Shown: in pieces, positions 20,617 to 32,950 of the stretch | How positions within the stretch are numbered: the first letter of the stretch is position 1 | Layout: each line of letters opens with the position of its first letter | NCBI RefSeq assembly: GCF_003951315.1 | Contig: NZ_QLJH01000001.1 | Coordinates: forward strand, 124,001 to 188,000 | Length of the DNA: 64,000 nucleotides | Reading direction: 5' to 3' | From: Sphingomonas sp. S-NIH.Pt15_0812 | GTDB taxonomy: Bacteria > Pseudomonadota > Alphaproteobacteria > Sphingomonadales > Sphingomonadaceae | Program-made: the position numbers and the translations under genes | The notes under the pieces: generated by a model | The model's database searches: none | Told to the model about the DNA's origin: nothing | What the model saw: the letters and a program-made list of their open reading frames with translations, nothing else

Positions 20617-21395
20617 CCGATATGCTGATCCGCACCGACCGGCAGGGCGACGTGCTGTGCCTGACGCTCGACCGGCCCGACCGGCTGAACGCCGCGCCGC
20701 CCGCCATGTTCGAGGCGATCACCGCCGCGCTCGACGGGGTCGGGGATGCGCGCGCCGTGCTGATCCAGGGCGCGGGCCGCGCCTTTTGCGCCGGGGCCGA
20801 TGTCGGCGGCGGGGCGCTGAACGCGGCCAATCCGGGCGAGGCCACCTTCGCCGCGCTGACCCGCAGCTATAATCCGGCGCTGGCCCGGATCGCGGCGCTC
20901 GACCTGCCGGTGGTCAGCGCGGTGCGGGGCGCGGCGGCGGGGATCGGGTGCAGCCTGGCGCTGGCCGCCGATTTCTGCGTCGCCAGCGACACCGCCTATT
21001 TCCTACAGGCCTTCGTCAATATCGGCCTGGTGCCCGATGGCGGCGCGTCGTGGATGCTGCCGCGCCTGATCGGCAAGGCGCGCGCGACCGAGATGATGAT
21101 GCTCGGCGAGCGGGTGCTGGCGGCCAAGGCCTATGAATGGGGCATGATCCACCGCATCGTCGCCAACGACATGCTGGAGCGCGAGGCGATGTCGCTGGCG
21201 CAGCGGCTCGCCGCCGGCCCGACGCGCGCCTATGGCGCGATCCGTCGCCAGCTTCTTGCCGGCTACGAAAGCGACTACGCCGCCGCCATGGCGCTGGAGG
21301 CGGAGAACCAGCGCGCGATGCGCGGCACCGCCGACGCGAGCGAAGGCGGTCGCGCCTTTCTCGAAAAGCGCCCGCCCGTGTTTCGCGGTGCCTGA
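20613..21395 (+). CDS. enoyl-CoA hydratase/isomerase family protein (PaaG-like)
   Basis: 260 aa crotonase-fold enzyme. The oxyanion-hole motif is RAFCAGADV, and the second is [15 protein letters not shown]. The active-site region reads [16 protein letters not shown], with Asp where hydratases usually have Glu, as in PaaG-type isomerases. This suggests isomerase or ring-oxepin-type chemistry rather than simple hydration, but the substrate is not known. Its ATG overlaps the epimerase stop, so it is expressed with the propionyl-CoA genes. Confidence 0.85.
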   Translation: MTDMLIRTDRQGDVLCLTLDRPDRLNAAPPAMFEAITAALDGVGDARAVLIQGAGRAFCAGADVGGGALNAANPGEATFAALTRSYNPALARIAALDLPVVSAVRGAAAGIGCSLALAADFCVASDTAYFLQAFVNIGLVPDGGASWMLPRLIGKARATEMMMLGERVLAAKAYEWGMIHRIVANDMLEREAMSLAQRLAAGPTRAYGAIRRQLLAGYESDYAAAMALEAENQRAMRGTADASEGGRAFLEKRPPVFRGA

Positions 21396-21433
21396 CCCTT
21401 GTTCGTCCTGATCCCCGTCGACCGGAATTCCGC

Positions 21434-23650
21434 ATGACCGATACCACGCCCCCGATCGACACCAATATCGGCGAGGATGCCGGCACCGCCCCGCCGAAGC
21501 GCGACCTGCCCGAGCCGGCGCCTGCGCCGAGCCTCGACGCCTGGGCGGCGGCGGCCGCGCGCGAGGTGAAGGGCCGCGACCTCGACTGGACGACGCCCGA
21601 AGGGATCGTGGTCAAGCCGCTCTACACGGCCGAGGACGTCACCACCGATCCCGGCCTGCCGGGCTTCGCGCCGTTCACGCGCGGGGTGCGTGCCTCCATG
21701 TATGCCGGGCGGCCCTGGACGATCCGCCAATATGCCGGCTTCTCCACCGCCGAGGAATCGAACGCCTTCTATCGTCGCAACCTGGCGGCGGGGCAGAAGG
21801 GGCTGTCGGTCGCCTTCGACCTTGCCACGCATCGCGGCTATGACAGCGACCATCCCCGCGTCGTCGGCGATGTCGGCAAGGCGGGCGTGGCGATCGACAC
21901 GGTCGAGGATATGAAGATCCTGTTCGACGGCATCCCGCTCGACCAGATGTCGGTGTCGATGACGATGAACGGCGCGGTGATCCCGATCCTCGCCTTCTTC
22001 ATCGTCGCGGGCGAGGAACAGGGCGTCGACCGCAAGTTGCTTGACGGGACCATCCAGAACGACATCCTCAAGGAGTTCATGGTCCGCAACACCTATATCT
22101 ACCCGCCCGAGCCCTCGATGCGGATCATCTCCGACATCTTCGCCTACACCAGCGCCGAGATGCCGAAGTTCAACAGCATCTCGATCAGCGGCTATCACAT
22201 GCAGGAGGCGGGGGCGACGCAGCTCCAGGAGCTGGCCTTCACCATCGCCGACGGCATGGAATATGTGAAATACGGCGTCGCCTCGGGCCTGGACATCGAC
22301 AAGTTCGCGGGCCGCCTGTCCTTCTTCTTCGCGATCGGCATGAACTTCTTCATGGAGGTCGCCAAGCTGCGCGCGGCGCGGGTGCTGTGGCACCGGGTGA
22401 TGACGCAACTGGGCGCGAAGGACGAGCGGTCCAAGATGCTGCGCACCCATTGCCAGACCTCGGGCGTGTCGCTGACCGAGCAGGACCCGTATAACAACGT
22501 CATGCGCACCACGATCGAGGCGATGGCGGCGATGCTGGGCGGCACCCAGTCGCTCCACACCAATGCGCTGGACGAGGCGATCGCGCTGCCCACCGACTTC
22601 TCCGCCCGAATCGCGCGCAACACGCAGATCGTGCTGCAGGAGGAGACGGGGATGACCAAGGTCGTCGATCCGCTCGGCGGCAGTTACTATGTCGAGAGCC
22701 TGACCCAGCAACTGGTCGACGGGGCGTGGGAGATCATCGAGCGCGTCGAGCGCGAGGGCGGCATGGCGCACGCGGTCGCCGCCGGCTGGCCCAAGGCGAT
22801 GATCGAGGAAGCGGCGGCGGCGCGGCAGGCGCGGGTCGACCGGGGCGAGGACGTGATCGTCGGCGTCAACAAGTACCGGCTGAAGGACGAGGATGCGATC
22901 GACATTCTCGACGTCGACAATCATGCGGTGCGCGAGGCGCAGATCCGCCGCATCCAGCAGGTGCGCGCCTCCCGCGACGAAGCCGCCTGCCAGGCGGCGC
23001 TCGGCCATCTGCGCGACGGGGCCGGGGGCAAGGACAATCTGCTGGCGCTGGCGGTCGAGGCGGCGCGGGCGCGCGCGACGCTGGGCGAGATTTCGGCGGC
23101 GATGGAGGTGGCGTTCGACCGCTACGGCACCCAGCCCACGCCGGTGCGCGGCATCTATGGCGGCGCCTATCAGGACGACGCGCGCTGGGCGCGGCTGGAG
23201 GAGGGCGTCGCCGCGACCGAGCGACGGCTGGGCCGCCGGCCCCGGATGCTGGTCGCCAAGATGGGGCAGGACGGGCATGACCGCGGCGCCAATCTGGTCA
23301 GTTCGATGTTCGGCGACCTGGGGTTTCAGGTCGTGCCCGGTCCGCTGTTCCAGACCCCGGCCGAGGCGGCGGCGCTGGCGCTGGCGGAAGATGTCGACGT
23401 GGTCGGCGCGTCCAGCCTGGCGGCGGGACACAAGACGCTGATCCCCGAGCTGATCGGGCATCTGCGCGACGCCGGGCGCGCCGACATCAAGGTGATCGCG
23501 GGCGGCGTGATCCCGGCCCAGGATTACCAGGCGCTGCGCGACGCGGGCGTGCAGGCGATCTTCGGCCCCGGCACCAATCTGGTGAAGGCCGCCGAGGAGG
23601 TGTTGCGGCTGCTCGGCCACAATATGCCGCCCGAGGATGCGGCGGCGTGA
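21434..23650 (+). CDS. scpA: methylmalonyl-CoA mutase (single-chain)
   Basis: 738 aa. Adenosylcobalamin enzyme converting R-methylmalonyl-CoA to succinyl-CoA. The catalytic barrel includes [21 protein letters not shown] (in parts), [13 protein letters not shown] and [19 protein letters not shown]12-binding domain at the C-terminus has the [10 protein letters not shown] motif (about residue 612), with His as the lower cobalt ligand. A Pro/Ala-rich N-terminal 40 residues precedes the conserved core. Start ATG 21434, 38 bp after the enoyl-CoA hydratase gene. No separate small subunit is seen, consistent with a homodimeric mutase. Confidence 0.97.
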   Translation: MTDTTPPIDTNIGEDAGTAPPKRDLPEPAPAPSLDAWAAAAAREVKGRDLDWTTPEGIVVKPLYTAEDVTTDPGLPGFAPFTRGVRASMYAGRPWTIRQYAGFSTAEESNAFYRRNLAAGQKGLSVAFDLATHRGYDSDHPRVVGDVGKAGVAIDTVEDMKILFDGIPLDQMSVSMTMNGAVIPILAFFIVAGEEQGVDRKLLDGTIQNDILKEFMVRNTYIYPPEPSMRIISDIFAYTSAEMPKFNSISISGYHMQEAGATQLQELAFTIADGMEYVKYGVASGLDIDKFAGRLSFFFAIGMNFFMEVAKLRAARVLWHRVMTQLGAKDERSKMLRTHCQTSGVSLTEQDPYNNVMRTTIEAMAAMLGGTQSLHTNALDEAIALPTDFSARIARNTQIVLQEETGMTKVVDPLGGSYYVESLTQQLVDGAWEIIERVEREGGMAHAVAAGWPKAMIEEAAAARQARVDRGEDVIVGVNKYRLKDEDAIDILDVDNHAVREAQIRRIQQVRASRDEAACQAALGHLRDGAGGKDNLLALAVEAARARATLGEISAAMEVAFDRYGTQPTPVRGIYGGAYQDDARWARLEEGVAATERRLGRRPRMLVAKMGQDGHDRGANLVSSMFGDLGFQVVPGPLFQTPAEAAALALAEDVDVVGASSLAAGHKTLIPELIGHLRDAGRADIKVIAGGVIPAQDYQALRDAGVQAIFGPGTNLVKAAEEVLRLLGHNMPPEDAAA

Positions 23651-23696
23651 CGGCGCGCTTGCAGGCGGGGGCTGGCGCGGACAAGGACCGCAGCCG

Positions 23697-24737
23697 ATGA
23701 TGGAAAGGCTTGATGTGACGACGGTAACCGAAGCGACGACCCGCAACGACTGGACGCGCGAGGAGATCGCCGCGCTGTTCGACCTGCCGTTCGACGAACT
23801 CATGTACCGGGCGCAGACGGTGCATCGCGCCCACCATGCGCCGTCCGAGGTGCAGATGTGCACGCTGCTGTCGATCAAGACCGGCGGCTGCCCGGAGGAT
23901 TGCGGCTACTGCTCGCAATCGGTGGCGGCGGACAGCGGGGTCAAGGCGACCAAGCTGATGGAGGTGCAGTCGGTGCTCCAGCGTGCGGCCGAGGCGCGCG
24001 ACGCGGGGTCGCAGCGCTTCTGCATGGGCGCGGCGTGGCGGAATCCCAAGGATCGCGACATGCCCGCAATCATCCAGATGATCCAAGGCGTGCGCGGCAT
24101 GGGGATGGAGACCTGCATGACGCTGGGGATGCTGACCCCGGCCCAGGCGGCGCAGCTCGCCGAGGCGGGGCTGGACTATTACAACCACAATATCGATACC
24201 GCGCCCGAGCGGTACGGCGAGGTCATCACCACCCGCAGCTTCGGTGAGCGGCTGGATACGCTGGAGAATGTCCGCCAGGCCGGCATCAACGTCTGCTGCG
24301 GCGGCATCGTCGGGATGGGTGAGACGCGGCCGGACCGGGTCGGCTTCGTCCATGCGCTCGCCACCCTGCCGCGCCATCCGGAAAGCGTGCCGGTCAATGC
24401 GCTGGTGCCGGTGAAGGGCACGGTGCTGGGCGACATGCTCGCCGACACGCCGCTGGCGCGGATCGACGAGATCGAGTTCGTCCGCACCGTGGCGGTGGCG
24501 CGCATCACCATGCCGATGAGCATGGTGCGCCTGTCGGCGGGGCGCGAGAGCATGTCGGAATCGACCCAGGCGCTGTGTTTCATGGCGGGGGCCAATTCGA
24601 TCTTCACCGGCGACAAGCTGCTGACCGCCGGCAATCGCGGCGACAGCGCCGACGCCGCGCTGTTCGCCAAGCTGGGCGTGCGCCCGATGGTGGCCGAGGA
24701 GCCGATGCGCCAGCGGGTGTGCGAGGCGGCGGAGTAG
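23697..24737 (+). CDS. bioB: biotin synthase
   Basis: 346 aa radical-SAM enzyme inserting sulfur into dethiobiotin. The CxxxCxxC motif is [10 protein letters not shown] (Cys 65, 69, 72). [21 protein letters not shown] and [12 protein letters not shown] are typical BioB segments, as is the C-terminal [16 protein letters not shown]. The start at 23697 has AAGGA 9 nt upstream; a second ATG follows immediately. Its place among propionyl-CoA carboxylase genes makes sense because PccA carries biotin. No other bio genes are in the window. Confidence 0.97.
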   Translation: MMERLDVTTVTEATTRNDWTREEIAALFDLPFDELMYRAQTVHRAHHAPSEVQMCTLLSIKTGGCPEDCGYCSQSVAADSGVKATKLMEVQSVLQRAAEARDAGSQRFCMGAAWRNPKDRDMPAIIQMIQGVRGMGMETCMTLGMLTPAQAAQLAEAGLDYYNHNIDTAPERYGEVITTRSFGERLDTLENVRQAGINVCCGGIVGMGETRPDRVGFVHALATLPRHPESVPVNALVPVKGTVLGDMLADTPLARIDEIEFVRTVAVARITMPMSMVRLSAGRESMSESTQALCFMAGANSIFTGDKLLTAGNRGDSADAALFAKLGVRPMVAEEPMRQRVCEAAE

Positions 24738-24971
24738 ATGCCGACCGTGCTGCGGATCGGCGCGTTCCGCTTCTACTTCTACAGCCATGAACCCAATGAG
24801 CCGCCCCACATCCATGTCGATCGTGGGGAAGCGACGATCAAGATCTGGCTGGATGTGGTGGAAGTGTCGCGCAGCCGCGGCTTTCGTGCGCGTGAGATCA
24901 ATGACATCCTGGCGATGGTCGAGGACCATCGCAGCCGGTTGCTGGAGGCATGGCATGAATATTTCGGCTAG
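24738..24971 (+). CDS. DUF4160 domain protein
   Basis: 77 aa. The DUF4160 signature is clear: FYFYSHEPNEPPHIHVDRGEATIKIWL. It starts at the base after the bioB stop and overlaps the downstream DUF2442 gene by 17 bp. DUF4160-DUF2442 pairs have been proposed as toxin-antitoxin modules, with no biochemical role I can confirm here. The pair interrupts bioB and pccA without disturbing strand or spacing. Confidence 0.85.
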   Translation: MPTVLRIGAFRFYFYSHEPNEPPHIHVDRGEATIKIWLDVVEVSRSRGFRAREINDILAMVEDHRSRLLEAWHEYFG

Positions 24972-25215
24972 GATCACCGATGAACGAGTTCTCGATGTTC
25001 GCTTCGACGCCGCCAGCCTGATCGTCGATCTGATGGATGGTCGCACGATCACGGTTCCGCTGGCTTGGTATCCGCGACTGCTCCACGCGACACCGGAACA
25101 GCGAATGGCGTGGGAAAAGGCTGGTGCGGGTTACGGCATCCACTGGCCGGACCTGGATGAAGACCTGAGCACCGAGGGACTGCTGCGTGGGGCACCCGCC
25201 GCGCGCGCCAACTGA
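24955..25215 (+). CDS. DUF2442 domain protein
   Basis: 86 aa from the ATG at 24955. The DUF2442 pattern is ERVLDVRFDAASLIVDLMDG, then PLAWYPRLLHATPEQRMAWE and IHWPDLDEDLSTEGLL, which is the typical end. It overlaps the DUF4160 gene and is probably its partner. The C-terminus has a short extra tail (RGAPAARAN). pccA begins 50 bp downstream. Confidence 0.85.
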   Translation: MNISARITDERVLDVRFDAASLIVDLMDGRTITVPLAWYPRLLHATPEQRMAWEKAGAGYGIHWPDLDEDLSTEGLLRGAPAARAN

Positions 25216-25265
25216 GCCGACAGGCACGACGCCGCGATGACATGACAAGAAACTGGGAGAGGGCA

Positions 25266-27299
<2,034 letters not shown>

Positions 27300-27308
27300 C
27301 GGCATCGC

Positions 27309-27335
27309 ATCCTCCCCTGCATCGCAGGGGAGGAT
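27309..27335 (+). terminator. terminator after pccA
   Basis: A perfect 12-bp stem, ATCCTCCCCTGC (27309-27320) and GCAGGGGAGGAT (27324-27335), with a 3-nt ATC loop and a following TGTG. It lies 10 bp after the pccA stop and marks the end of the propionyl-CoA operon. Confidence 0.7.
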
Positions 27336-27407
27336 TGTGACAGCCGCGACAGACTGCGACATAATTGCGCTGGACAGGCGGAGGTGTGTTGGCCATCTCC
27401 TACACAT

Positions 27408-28883
27408 ATGCCGCGTTTCCGCGCTCTTGCCCCGTCCGTCCTGATCGCTGCCACGGCGCTGGCCGGCTGTTCGGTCGGCCCCGACTATACGCCGCGCAGC
27501 GCCGCCGATCTGGGCGTGCCGGACGCCTATTCCGTCACCGCCCCGCCGACGCGCGAGGATCTGACGCGCTGGTGGACGCGCTTCAACGATCCCTTGCTCG
27601 GGTCCCTGGTGGAACAGGGCGCGGCGGCGAACACCGATGTCGCGCAGGCGGTCGGCCGGTTGCGCCAGGCGCGCGAGGCGCTGGTGCAGAGCCGGGCGTC
27701 GCTGCTGCCCACCGTGTCGGGATCGACCGGATACCAGCGCAACGAGAATCTGCGCGGCGGCGGCCGGTCCTTCACGCTGCCCGACGGCACGGTGGTCGAT
27801 ACCGGCGGCGGCGGCACCAACAATTTCTCGGTCGGCTTGTCCGCCAGCTATCAGGTCGGGCTGTTCGGCGAGGTCCGCCGCACCGTCGAGGCGAGCCGCG
27901 CGCAGTATGAGGCCTCGGGCTTCGACTATGCCACGGTGCTGCTCTCGGTCGAGAGCGAGATCGCGCGCAACTACGTGCTCGCGCGGGCCTATCAGGCGCA
28001 GCTCGCCAACGCGCGTGCGTCGCTGGCCATCCAGGACGACAATCTGGAGATCGCCGGTTTCCGCGTGCAGGCAGGGCTGGTGTCCAGCCTGGACCAGGAA
28101 CAGGCGCGCAGCCAGCGGGCGCAGACCGCCGCGACCATTCCGCAGCTCGAACAGCAATATAACGCCGCCGTGTCGCGCGTCGGCGTGCTGACCGGCCAGG
28201 CTCCCGGCGCGCTTAAGGCGCAACTGGCGGCGGTGCGGCCGATCCCGGTCGCGCCGGCCGTGATCGGCGTCGGCATCCCCGCCGATGCGCTGCGCCAGCG
28301 GCCCGACATCCGCTCGGCCGAGCGGGCGCTGGCGGCGGCGACGGCGCGGATCGGGGTGGCCAAGGCCGCGCTCTATCCGGCGCTGGCGATCACCGGCAAC
28401 ATCAACACCAATTCCACCTCGATCGGCAATATCGGCGATGCGATCACCGGCGGGCTGTTCGCCGGCCTGACCCAGGCGATCTTCAACGGCGGCCGGCTGC
28501 GCAGCCAGGTGCGCACGCAGGAGGCGGCGACCGACGTGGCGCTGGCCAATTATCGCGGCACCGTGCTGCTGGCGCTGGAGGATATCGAGAATGCCATCGC
28601 CGCGCTGCAATCGGCGCAGGCGCGGACGCGCGAGTTCACCGTCGCGTTGGATGCCGCCAACACCTCCGCGATCCTCAGCCGCAGCCAATATCGCTCCGGC
28701 CTGACCGATTTCACCACGCTCAACCAGCAGGAGGCGGCATTGCTGTCCGCGCGCAACGGCCTGACCCAGGCGCGGTCCGACGCCGCCGCGGCGCAGATCG
28801 CGCTCTATGTCGCGCTCGGCGGCGGCTGGGACGCGACCACCATTCCAGAGGCGCCGCCGCGCGCCGGTAACGAGGCGCGCTGA
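27408..28883 (+). CDS. TolC/OprM-like outer-membrane efflux lipoprotein
   Basis: 491 aa from the ATG at 27408. A signal peptide ends in ALAGCS, a good lipobox, followed by VGPDYTPR, the usual NodT/OprM start. Two OEP repeats with long coiled-coil helices are visible, and LRQRPDIRSAERALAAATARIG is a family signature. A GTG at 27384 is also open. The Shine-Dalgarno GGAGG lies about 24 nt before 27408, close to the GTG, so the start is uncertain. It is the outer-membrane channel of the downstream MacAB-like pump. Confidence 0.92.
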   Translation: MPRFRALAPSVLIAATALAGCSVGPDYTPRSAADLGVPDAYSVTAPPTREDLTRWWTRFNDPLLGSLVEQGAAANTDVAQAVGRLRQAREALVQSRASLLPTVSGSTGYQRNENLRGGGRSFTLPDGTVVDTGGGGTNNFSVGLSASYQVGLFGEVRRTVEASRAQYEASGFDYATVLLSVESEIARNYVLARAYQAQLANARASLAIQDDNLEIAGFRVQAGLVSSLDQEQARSQRAQTAATIPQLEQQYNAAVSRVGVLTGQAPGALKAQLAAVRPIPVAPAVIGVGIPADALRQRPDIRSAERALAAATARIGVAKAALYPALAITGNINTNSTSIGNIGDAITGGLFAGLTQAIFNGGRLRSQVRTQEAATDVALANYRGTVLLALEDIENAIAALQSAQARTREFTVALDAANTSAILSRSQYRSGLTDFTTLNQQEAALLSARNGLTQARSDAAAAQIALYVALGGGWDATTIPEAPPRAGNEAR

Positions 28884-30259
28884 TGGCCGACCAGACGACC
28901 GACGAATTCCTGGGCGTGAAGCCGGTCGCGCCGTGGCGGCGCTATGTGAAATGGGTCGCGGTGGCGATCGGCGTGGTGCTGCTCGCCCTGCTGCTGAAAA
29001 GCTGTTTCGGCGCGAAGGAAGCACCCAATTACTCGACCCAGGCGGCGAAGCGCGGCAACCTGACCGTCAGCGTTTCCGCCACAGGCAAGCTGGCCCCGAC
29101 CAACCAGGTCACGGTCGGATCGCAGCTGTCGGGCCTGGTCACCAAGGTGGTGGTCGACGTCAACGACCGCGTCCGCGCGGGCGAGGCGCTGGCGCTGATC
29201 GATCCGGAGCAGATTGACGACCAGATTCGCGCCGGCCAGGCGCAGCTCGCCGCCAATCAGGCACAGGTCGCCCAGGCGCGCGCCACCGTGTCGGAGGCGA
29301 ATGCGCAGCTCGCCCGGCTGGAGGAAGTGTACAAGCTGTCGAACGGTCGCGTGCCCTCGGCCACCGAGCTCCAGACCGGCCGCGCCAATGCCCAGCGCGC
29401 GGTGGCGGCGCTGCGCACGGCGCAGGCCAATGTCGAGGCGGCGCAGGCGCAGCTCGCCCAGTCGCAGACGCAGCGCAGCCGCGCGATCATCCGCAGCCCC
29501 GTGTCGGGCGTGGTGCTGGCGCGCCAGGTCGATCCGGGCCAGACGGTTGCCGCCTCGTTCAACACGCCGACCTTGTTCGTGATCGCGGAGGACCTGACCC
29601 GCATGAAGCTGGAGGTCGCGATCGACGAGGCGGATGTCGGCGCGGTCAAGCTGGGGCAGAAGGCGAGTTTCACGGTCGACGCCTATCCGGGCCAGACCTT
29701 CCCGGCGCAGATCACCCGCGTCGACCTGGGGTCGAACCTGACGGTGAGCAGCGCGACCGCGTCGGGCACCACCGCCAGCACCACCGCGACCACGGGACAG
29801 GTGGTCAGCTATGCCGCAGACCTGACCGTCGCCAATCCGCAGCTGATCCTGCGGCCGGGCATGACCGCGACCGCCGACATCATCACGTCGGACAAGCGGG
29901 GCGTGCTGCTGGTGCCGAACGCGGCGCTGCGCTTCAAGCCGCAGGCCGGTTCCGGCGGCGGCGGGGGCGGCATCGCCGGCTCGCTGACCTTCCGCCCGCG
30001 CCGCGACCGGCCCGAACGTACCGCACGGGTCAGCCGGGGCGCGACCCAGACCGTCTATGTGAAGGGCGCGGACGGCCAGCCGCAGCCGGTGCCAATCACC
30101 ACCGGCGACACCGACGGCACGATGACCGAGGTGCTGGGGGGCGACCTGAAGCCGGGTGCGCAGGTGATTACCGGGCAATTGGCGACCGGCGACGATTCGG
30201 CCGGCGGCGGGCGCAGCGGCGGCGGTCGGCGCGGCGGCGGGGGCGCGGGTGGCCGATAA
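28883..30259 (+). CDS. macA: MacA-like periplasmic adaptor (membrane fusion protein)
   Basis: 458 aa. A single N-terminal membrane segment (about residues 18-36) anchors a periplasmic adaptor. Lipoyl-like halves occur at QVTVGSQLSGLVTKVVVDVND and RSPVSGVVLARQVDPGQTV (in parts), with a long coiled coil between. The beta-barrel region includes LKLGQKASFTVDAYPGQTF-type sequence. The last 20 residues are nearly all Gly and Arg, an unusual tail. ATG overlaps the upstream stop (TGATG). It links the pump to the TolC-like channel. Confidence 0.92.
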   Translation: MADQTTDEFLGVKPVAPWRRYVKWVAVAIGVVLLALLLKSCFGAKEAPNYSTQAAKRGNLTVSVSATGKLAPTNQVTVGSQLSGLVTKVVVDVNDRVRAGEALALIDPEQIDDQIRAGQAQLAANQAQVAQARATVSEANAQLARLEEVYKLSNGRVPSATELQTGRANAQRAVAALRTAQANVEAAQAQLAQSQTQRSRAIIRSPVSGVVLARQVDPGQTVAASFNTPTLFVIAEDLTRMKLEVAIDEADVGAVKLGQKASFTVDAYPGQTFPAQITRVDLGSNLTVSSATASGTTASTTATTGQVVSYAADLTVANPQLILRPGMTATADIITSDKRGVLLVPNAALRFKPQAGSGGGGGGIAGSLTFRPRRDRPERTARVSRGATQTVYVKGADGQPQPVPITTGDTDGTMTEVLGGDLKPGAQVITGQLATGDDSAGGGRSGGGRRGGGGAGGR

Positions 30260-30971
30260 CGCCCCGCTCATCCGCCTGCGCGGCGTGCGCAAGGTCTATG
30301 GGACGGGGGCGACCCAGTTCCAGGCGCTGAAGGGCGTCGACCTGGATATCCAGCAGGGCGATTTCGTCGCGGTGATGGGTCCTTCGGGATCGGGCAAGTC
30401 GACGACGATGAACATCCTGGGCTGTCTCGACGTGCCGTCGGCGGGCGAGTTCCTGTTCCGGGGACATCATATCGAGACGCTGGACCGCGACCAGCGCGCG
30501 CTGCTCCGGCGCAAATATCTCGGCTTCGTGTTCCAGGGGTTCAACCTGCTGTCGCGCACCACCGCGCTGGAGAATGTCGAGCTGCCGCTCCTCTATCGCG
30601 GCGAGAGCAAGGCGCGGCGGCGCGAGCTGGGCATGGGGGCGCTGGCCAAGGTCGGGCTGGACCGCTGGTGGGACCATACGCCGGCGGAACTGTCGGGCGG
30701 CCAGCAACAGCGCGTCGCGATCGCCCGCGCGATCGTGACCAAGCCCGACGTGCTGCTGGCGGACGAGCCGACCGGCAATCTCGATTCCGAACGCTCGGTG
30801 GAGATCATGGAACTGCTCACCGGCCTCAACCGCGACGCGGGGATCACCGTGCTGATGGTGACGCACGAACCCGATATGGCGGCGTTCGCGCGCACCGTCG
30901 TCCATTTCAAGGACGGGCTGGTCGAGCGGATCGAGGCGCAGCACCGCCAGGGCGCGGCGGTGGAGGCGTGA
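30249..30971 (+). CDS. MacB-like ABC transporter ATP-binding protein
   Basis: 240 aa. Walker A GPSGSGKST, signature LSGGQQQRVAIARA, and Walker B VLLADEPTGNLD are all intact, as is the H-loop THEPDMA. It belongs to the LolD/MacB ATPase group. The start is GTG at 30249, overlapping the adaptor gene by 11 bp. In E. coli MacB this domain is fused to the permease; here it is a separate gene with a REP doublet between it and the permease gene. Confidence 0.95.
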   Translation: MADNAPLIRLRGVRKVYGTGATQFQALKGVDLDIQQGDFVAVMGPSGSGKSTTMNILGCLDVPSAGEFLFRGHHIETLDRDQRALLRRKYLGFVFQGFNLLSRTTALENVELPLLYRGESKARRRELGMGALAKVGLDRWWDHTPAELSGGQQQRVAIARAIVTKPDVLLADEPTGNLDSERSVEIMELLTGLNRDAGITVLMVTHEPDMAAFARTVVHFKDGLVERIEAQHRQGAAVEA

Positions 30972-31001
30972 GCAGGATGACGTTTCCCTTTGTCCTCTCC
31001 T

Positions 31002-31105
31002 GTTCCCCGGCGAAGGCCGGGGCCCGGTTGCGGGACGATCATGATGAAGGGCAGTGCGCCGTTACCACGGCCTTCCCAACCGGGCCCCGGCCTTCGCCGG
31101 GGAAC
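31002..31105. repeat. family A REPIN between the two MacB genes
   Basis: A perfect 29-bp inverted repeat (31002-31030 and 31077-31105), each arm containing the hairpin CCCCGGCGAAGGCCGGGG. It fills most of the 175-bp gap between the ATPase and permease genes of one transporter. It may act as a processing or attenuation site in the message. Confidence 0.9.
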
Positions 31106-31146
31106 GGGCTCTTGGGGGAAGGTCGCGTATCCGAGGCGCATTCCTG

Positions 31147-32352
31147 ATGTTCGGCACCACGCTCGTCCTCGCGCTCCGCTCGATCCGCCGGCACCTGCTG
31201 CGATCCTTCCTGACGATCCTGGGCATCGTCATCGGCGTCGGCGCGGTGGTGACGATGGTGACCCTGGGCAAGGCGACCACCGCCGCCGTGCAGGCGTCGA
31301 TCTCGGCATTGGGCACCAACGTGCTGCAGATCCGCCCCGGCCAGGGCTTCGGGCGCGGCGGCGGCGGCCCGCGTCCGCCCGACTTCAAGCCGGAGGACGT
31401 GACCGCCATCGCCAACCAGGTCGCCGGCGTCACCGCCGTCGCGCCCCAGGCGAGCGCCACCGCCACCGCCATCTATGAGGGCGCGAACTGGTCGACCACG
31501 ATCAACGGCACGACCAGCGCCTTCCTGACCGTGCAGCCCTGGCCGCTGGCGGCGGGCCGATACTGGACCCCGGCGGAGGAGGAGGCGGGCAAGGCGGTAT
31601 GCCTGATCGGCAATACCGTGCGCCAGAACCTGTTCCGCACCGACGATCCGGTCGGCAAGCGGATGCGGCTGGGCAACATCACCTGCGACGTCGTCGGCGT
31701 GCTGTCGACGCGCGGTCAGGGCGGGTTCGGCGACCAGGACGATGTGGTGGTGATGCCGATCAAGGCGGTGCAGCGCCGCTTCACCGGCACGCAGGACATC
31801 CGGCTGATGCTGGTCGGCGTCGACCAGGCCTATTCGACCGGGACGGTCCAGGCGGGGATCACCGACCTGCTGCGCGAACGGCGGCACATCACCGGCGGCA
31901 AGGACGACGACTTCAACATCTTCGACACCAAGCAGATCAGCGACACGCTGACCAGCACGACGACGATGCTGACCCGGATCGTCGCGGCGGTGGCCGCCAT
32001 CTCGCTGGTGGTCGGCGGCATCGGCATCATGAACATCATGCTGGTGTCGGTGACCGAGCGGACGCGCGAGATCGGCATCCGCCTGGCGATCGGCGCGGTG
32101 GCGAACGAGGTGCTGATGCAGTTTCTGGTCGAGGCGGTGGCCTTGTCCTGTCTCGGCGGCCTGATCGGGCTGGCGCTGGCGCAGCTCGTCATCCTGGCGT
32201 TGGTGCCGCTGATGCAGGTGCCGTGGACGTTCGATCCGCAGATCAACCTGATCGCCTTCGCCATCTCGGCGGTGATCGGCGTGGTGTTCGGCTATTTCCC
32301 GGCGCGGCGAGCGGCGGCGCTCAACCCGATCGACGCGCTCCGGCATGAATGA
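31147..32352 (+). CDS. MacB-like ABC transporter permease
   Basis: 401 aa. A transmembrane helix near residues 20-42 ([18 protein letters not shown]) is followed by a MacB periplasmic core domain, then three C-terminal helices of an FtsX domain. [20 protein letters not shown] and [11 protein letters not shown] are hallmark segments. The Gly-rich [13 protein letters not shown] loop is in the periplasmic part. It completes the TolC-MacA-MacB machine that exports macrolide-like compounds, peptides or lipids; the substrate is unknown. Its 3' end overlaps the convergent MocA-like gene by 32 bp. Confidence 0.94.
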   Translation: MFGTTLVLALRSIRRHLLRSFLTILGIVIGVGAVVTMVTLGKATTAAVQASISALGTNVLQIRPGQGFGRGGGGPRPPDFKPEDVTAIANQVAGVTAVAPQASATATAIYEGANWSTTINGTTSAFLTVQPWPLAAGRYWTPAEEEAGKAVCLIGNTVRQNLFRTDDPVGKRMRLGNITCDVVGVLSTRGQGGFGDQDDVVVMPIKAVQRRFTGTQDIRLMLVGVDQAYSTGTVQAGITDLLRERRHITGGKDDDFNIFDTKQISDTLTSTTTMLTRIVAAVAAISLVVGGIGIMNIMLVSVTERTREIGIRLAIGAVANEVLMQFLVEAVALSCLGGLIGLALAQLVILALVPLMQVPWTFDPQINLIAFAISAVIGVVFGYFPARRAAALNPIDALRHE

Positions 32353-32950
32353 TGGTGTGCGCGGCGGGATCGTGGACCAGCGCGCGTAGCTGTTCCAGTT
32401 CCTCGGCCGTGTCGACGTCGATCAGTTCGGCCGGCGTGGTCACGACATGGCGGCCGCGTCGCACCATATCCGCCGCGCCGCGCTCGCCGGTCAGCGTCAT
32501 GAGGTAATCGAAACAGTCGCGGCCGAACAGCGCCGGGGGCTTGGGCTCCATCCCGTCGCTCGACGACACCACCGCGGCCGGACCGTCGACCGCATCGTAC
32601 ATGCGATGGATATGCGCGGCGGTGACGCGCGGCATGTCGGCGAGCGCGATCAGCACCGCCTCCGCCCCCTGTTCACGGGCGCGGGTGACTCCCAGCCGGA
32701 TCGATCGCGACATGCCGTCGCCCGGATCGTCGTTGTGGATGACGGTGAAGCCGTGGCGGCTGTAATCCAGCGCGCTGCCGTTGACGATCGCCAGCCGCTC
32801 CTGGAACGGCATCGATTCCAGCGCGACCGCGACATGCAGGCCGAGCGGACGGCCGAGAAACTCCTGGTCCAGCTTCGAGCCGATATCGCCGAAGCGACTC
32901 GACCGGCCGGCGGCGAGCAGGATGAGGACGGTGGTTTCCACGCGGATCAT
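32321..32950 (-). CDS. MobA/MocA-like molybdenum cofactor nucleotidyltransferase
   Basis: 209 aa, NTP-transferase fold. The N-terminal nucleotide motif is [13 protein letters not shown], and the metal region is [10 protein letters not shown]. Family members attach CMP or GMP to molybdopterin for xanthine-oxidase-type enzymes; MocA makes the cytosine dinucleotide form used by PaoABC. Its location downstream of xdhC and the pao genes supports that role. The start overlaps the xdhC stop (32947-32950). Confidence 0.88.
   Translation of the reverse strand: MIRVETTVLILLAAGRSSRFGDIGSKLDQEFLGRPLGLHVAVALESMPFQERLAIVNGSALDYSRHGFTVIHNDDPGDGMSRSIRLGVTRAREQGAEAVLIALADMPRVTAAHIHRMYDAVDGPAAVVSSSDGMEPKPPALFGRDCFDYLMTLTGERGAADMVRRGRHVVTTPAELIDVDTAEELEQLRALVHDPAAHTIIHAGARRSG

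Noticed and set aside
27300..27407. Possible riboswitch before the efflux operon
   Set aside because: Only the terminator hairpin of pccA is visible; no conserved riboswitch core was recognised.
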